This document shows positions 63,712 to 64,000 of a stretch of 64,000 nucleotides of DNA, piece after piece. The DNA comes from Seriola aureovittata (Eukaryota > Chordata > Actinopteri > Carangiformes > Carangidae). Made by a program: the position numbers and the translations under genes. The stretch covers positions 18,447,501-18,511,500 of the forward strand of contig NC_079365.1 in NCBI RefSeq assembly GCF_021018895.1. The letters run 5' to 3'. Each line of letters starts with the position of its first letter. Positions within the stretch are counted from its first letter, which is position 1. The notes beneath the pieces were generated by a model, which did no database searches, was not told where the DNA came from, and saw nothing but the letters and a program-made list of their open reading frames with translations.

Positions 63712-63712
<1 letters not shown>
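61496..63712. other. Non-coding stretch, kazrin upstream intron
   Basis: Apart from the candidate element at 62575-62800, nothing was recognised. Confidence 0.5.
62575..62800. other. Candidate conserved non-coding element
   Basis: A non-repetitive stretch with many TAAT/ATTA-like cores, a long run free of simple sequence, and blocks such as CTCAATTAAAGAAGCAC and GATATTACTATTAGG. It is open for 78 codons on the plus strand but looks more like a homeodomain-site-rich enhancer than an exon. Conservation cannot be judged from one sequence. Confidence 0.2.

Positions 63713-63768
<56 letters not shown>
63713..63768. repeat. (AC)28 microsatellite
   Basis: 56 uninterrupted bases near the window's right edge. 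Confidence 0.95.
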
Positions 63769-63771
<3 letters not shown>

Positions 63772-64000
63772 AAGACTCTCAATGAAAGCATATAGAGCAC
63801 CATTATTTTTGATCAGTTGTAGCTGTTTTAAATGTACTTCTACATTAGTAAACACCATACCGCTGTGGGACCCAACCTGGGGGTTGCAAGATAAATCTGA
63901 AGGGGTCGTTAGATGATTAACAAGAGTGATAAAAACATATTTCTGCTAAAAAAAAAAAATGGCTTTATTATTATGAAACACTTGGTAGTTTGAGCTCTTT

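Noticed and set aside
63586..63858. Cys-Val repeat protein and similar frames at 2977-3171, 30208-30435 and 49451-49813
   Set aside because: Translation of (CA)n microsatellites.
1..64000. CRISPR arrays, prokaryotic operons, phage or viral genes
   Set aside because: The tandem repeats are simple microsatellites without spacers, and coding is split into exons with spliceosomal signals. Nothing viral was recognised.

Overview
The window looks like nuclear DNA of a ray-finned fish, probably a percomorph teleost. It is moderately AT-rich and has no compact gene array. It carries dense (CA)n microsatellites, decayed Tc1/mariner elements, a tRNA-derived SINE and several interspersed non-coding repeats that I recognise as common in percomorph genomes. 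Most open frames are short, and none has the multi-domain look of an intact single-exon gene.

Only two stretches read convincingly as protein-coding. Both are on the minus strand and both are internal exons of the same gene, kazrin (KAZN), which encodes a coiled-coil and SAM-domain cytolinker. The upstream exon is 43220-43377 and the downstream exon is 20951-21158. They join in phase 0 to give a continuous coiled coil (...LLVDAQ|GKILKMMEDNKQLA...) across an intron of 22,061 bp. The first exon listed starts in phase 2 (two bases complete a codon) and the second ends in phase 1, so the gene must continue on both sides. I see no further exon in 1-20950 or 43378-64000. On this reading the whole window lies inside one very large gene.

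Regions: 1-20950 is the intron downstream of the kazrin coiled-coil exon. It holds two copies of a 'TACTT-rich' repeat, copies of an older AT-rich repeat, a gutted Tc1-like element (4965-5353), a TCCTC-type minisatellite and several CA tracts. 20951-21158 is the exon. 21159-43219 is the 22 kb intron, with a TTAA-flanked miniature element (28931-29226), an inverted pair of one repeat family (26400-26865 and 32230-32395) and two copies of a 'GCTAAC' repeat. 43220-43377 is the upstream exon. 43378-64000 is a further intron, with a three-layer nested transposon (46554-48422), a second mariner-type remnant (52108-52809), SINE copies, a G-quadruplex candidate (45314-45340), an (ATCT)n array and more repeat copies.

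No RNA gene, CRISPR array, operon, viral gene or intact mobile-element gene was found. I did not find a clearly new biological system. The points most worth checking are the N-terminal kazrin exon, the UG-repeat tracts that sit close to a splice site of each exon, the nested insertion chronology, and a few conserved-element candidates. Repeat and gene-family calls rest on recognition from memory plus comparisons inside this window. No database search was run.
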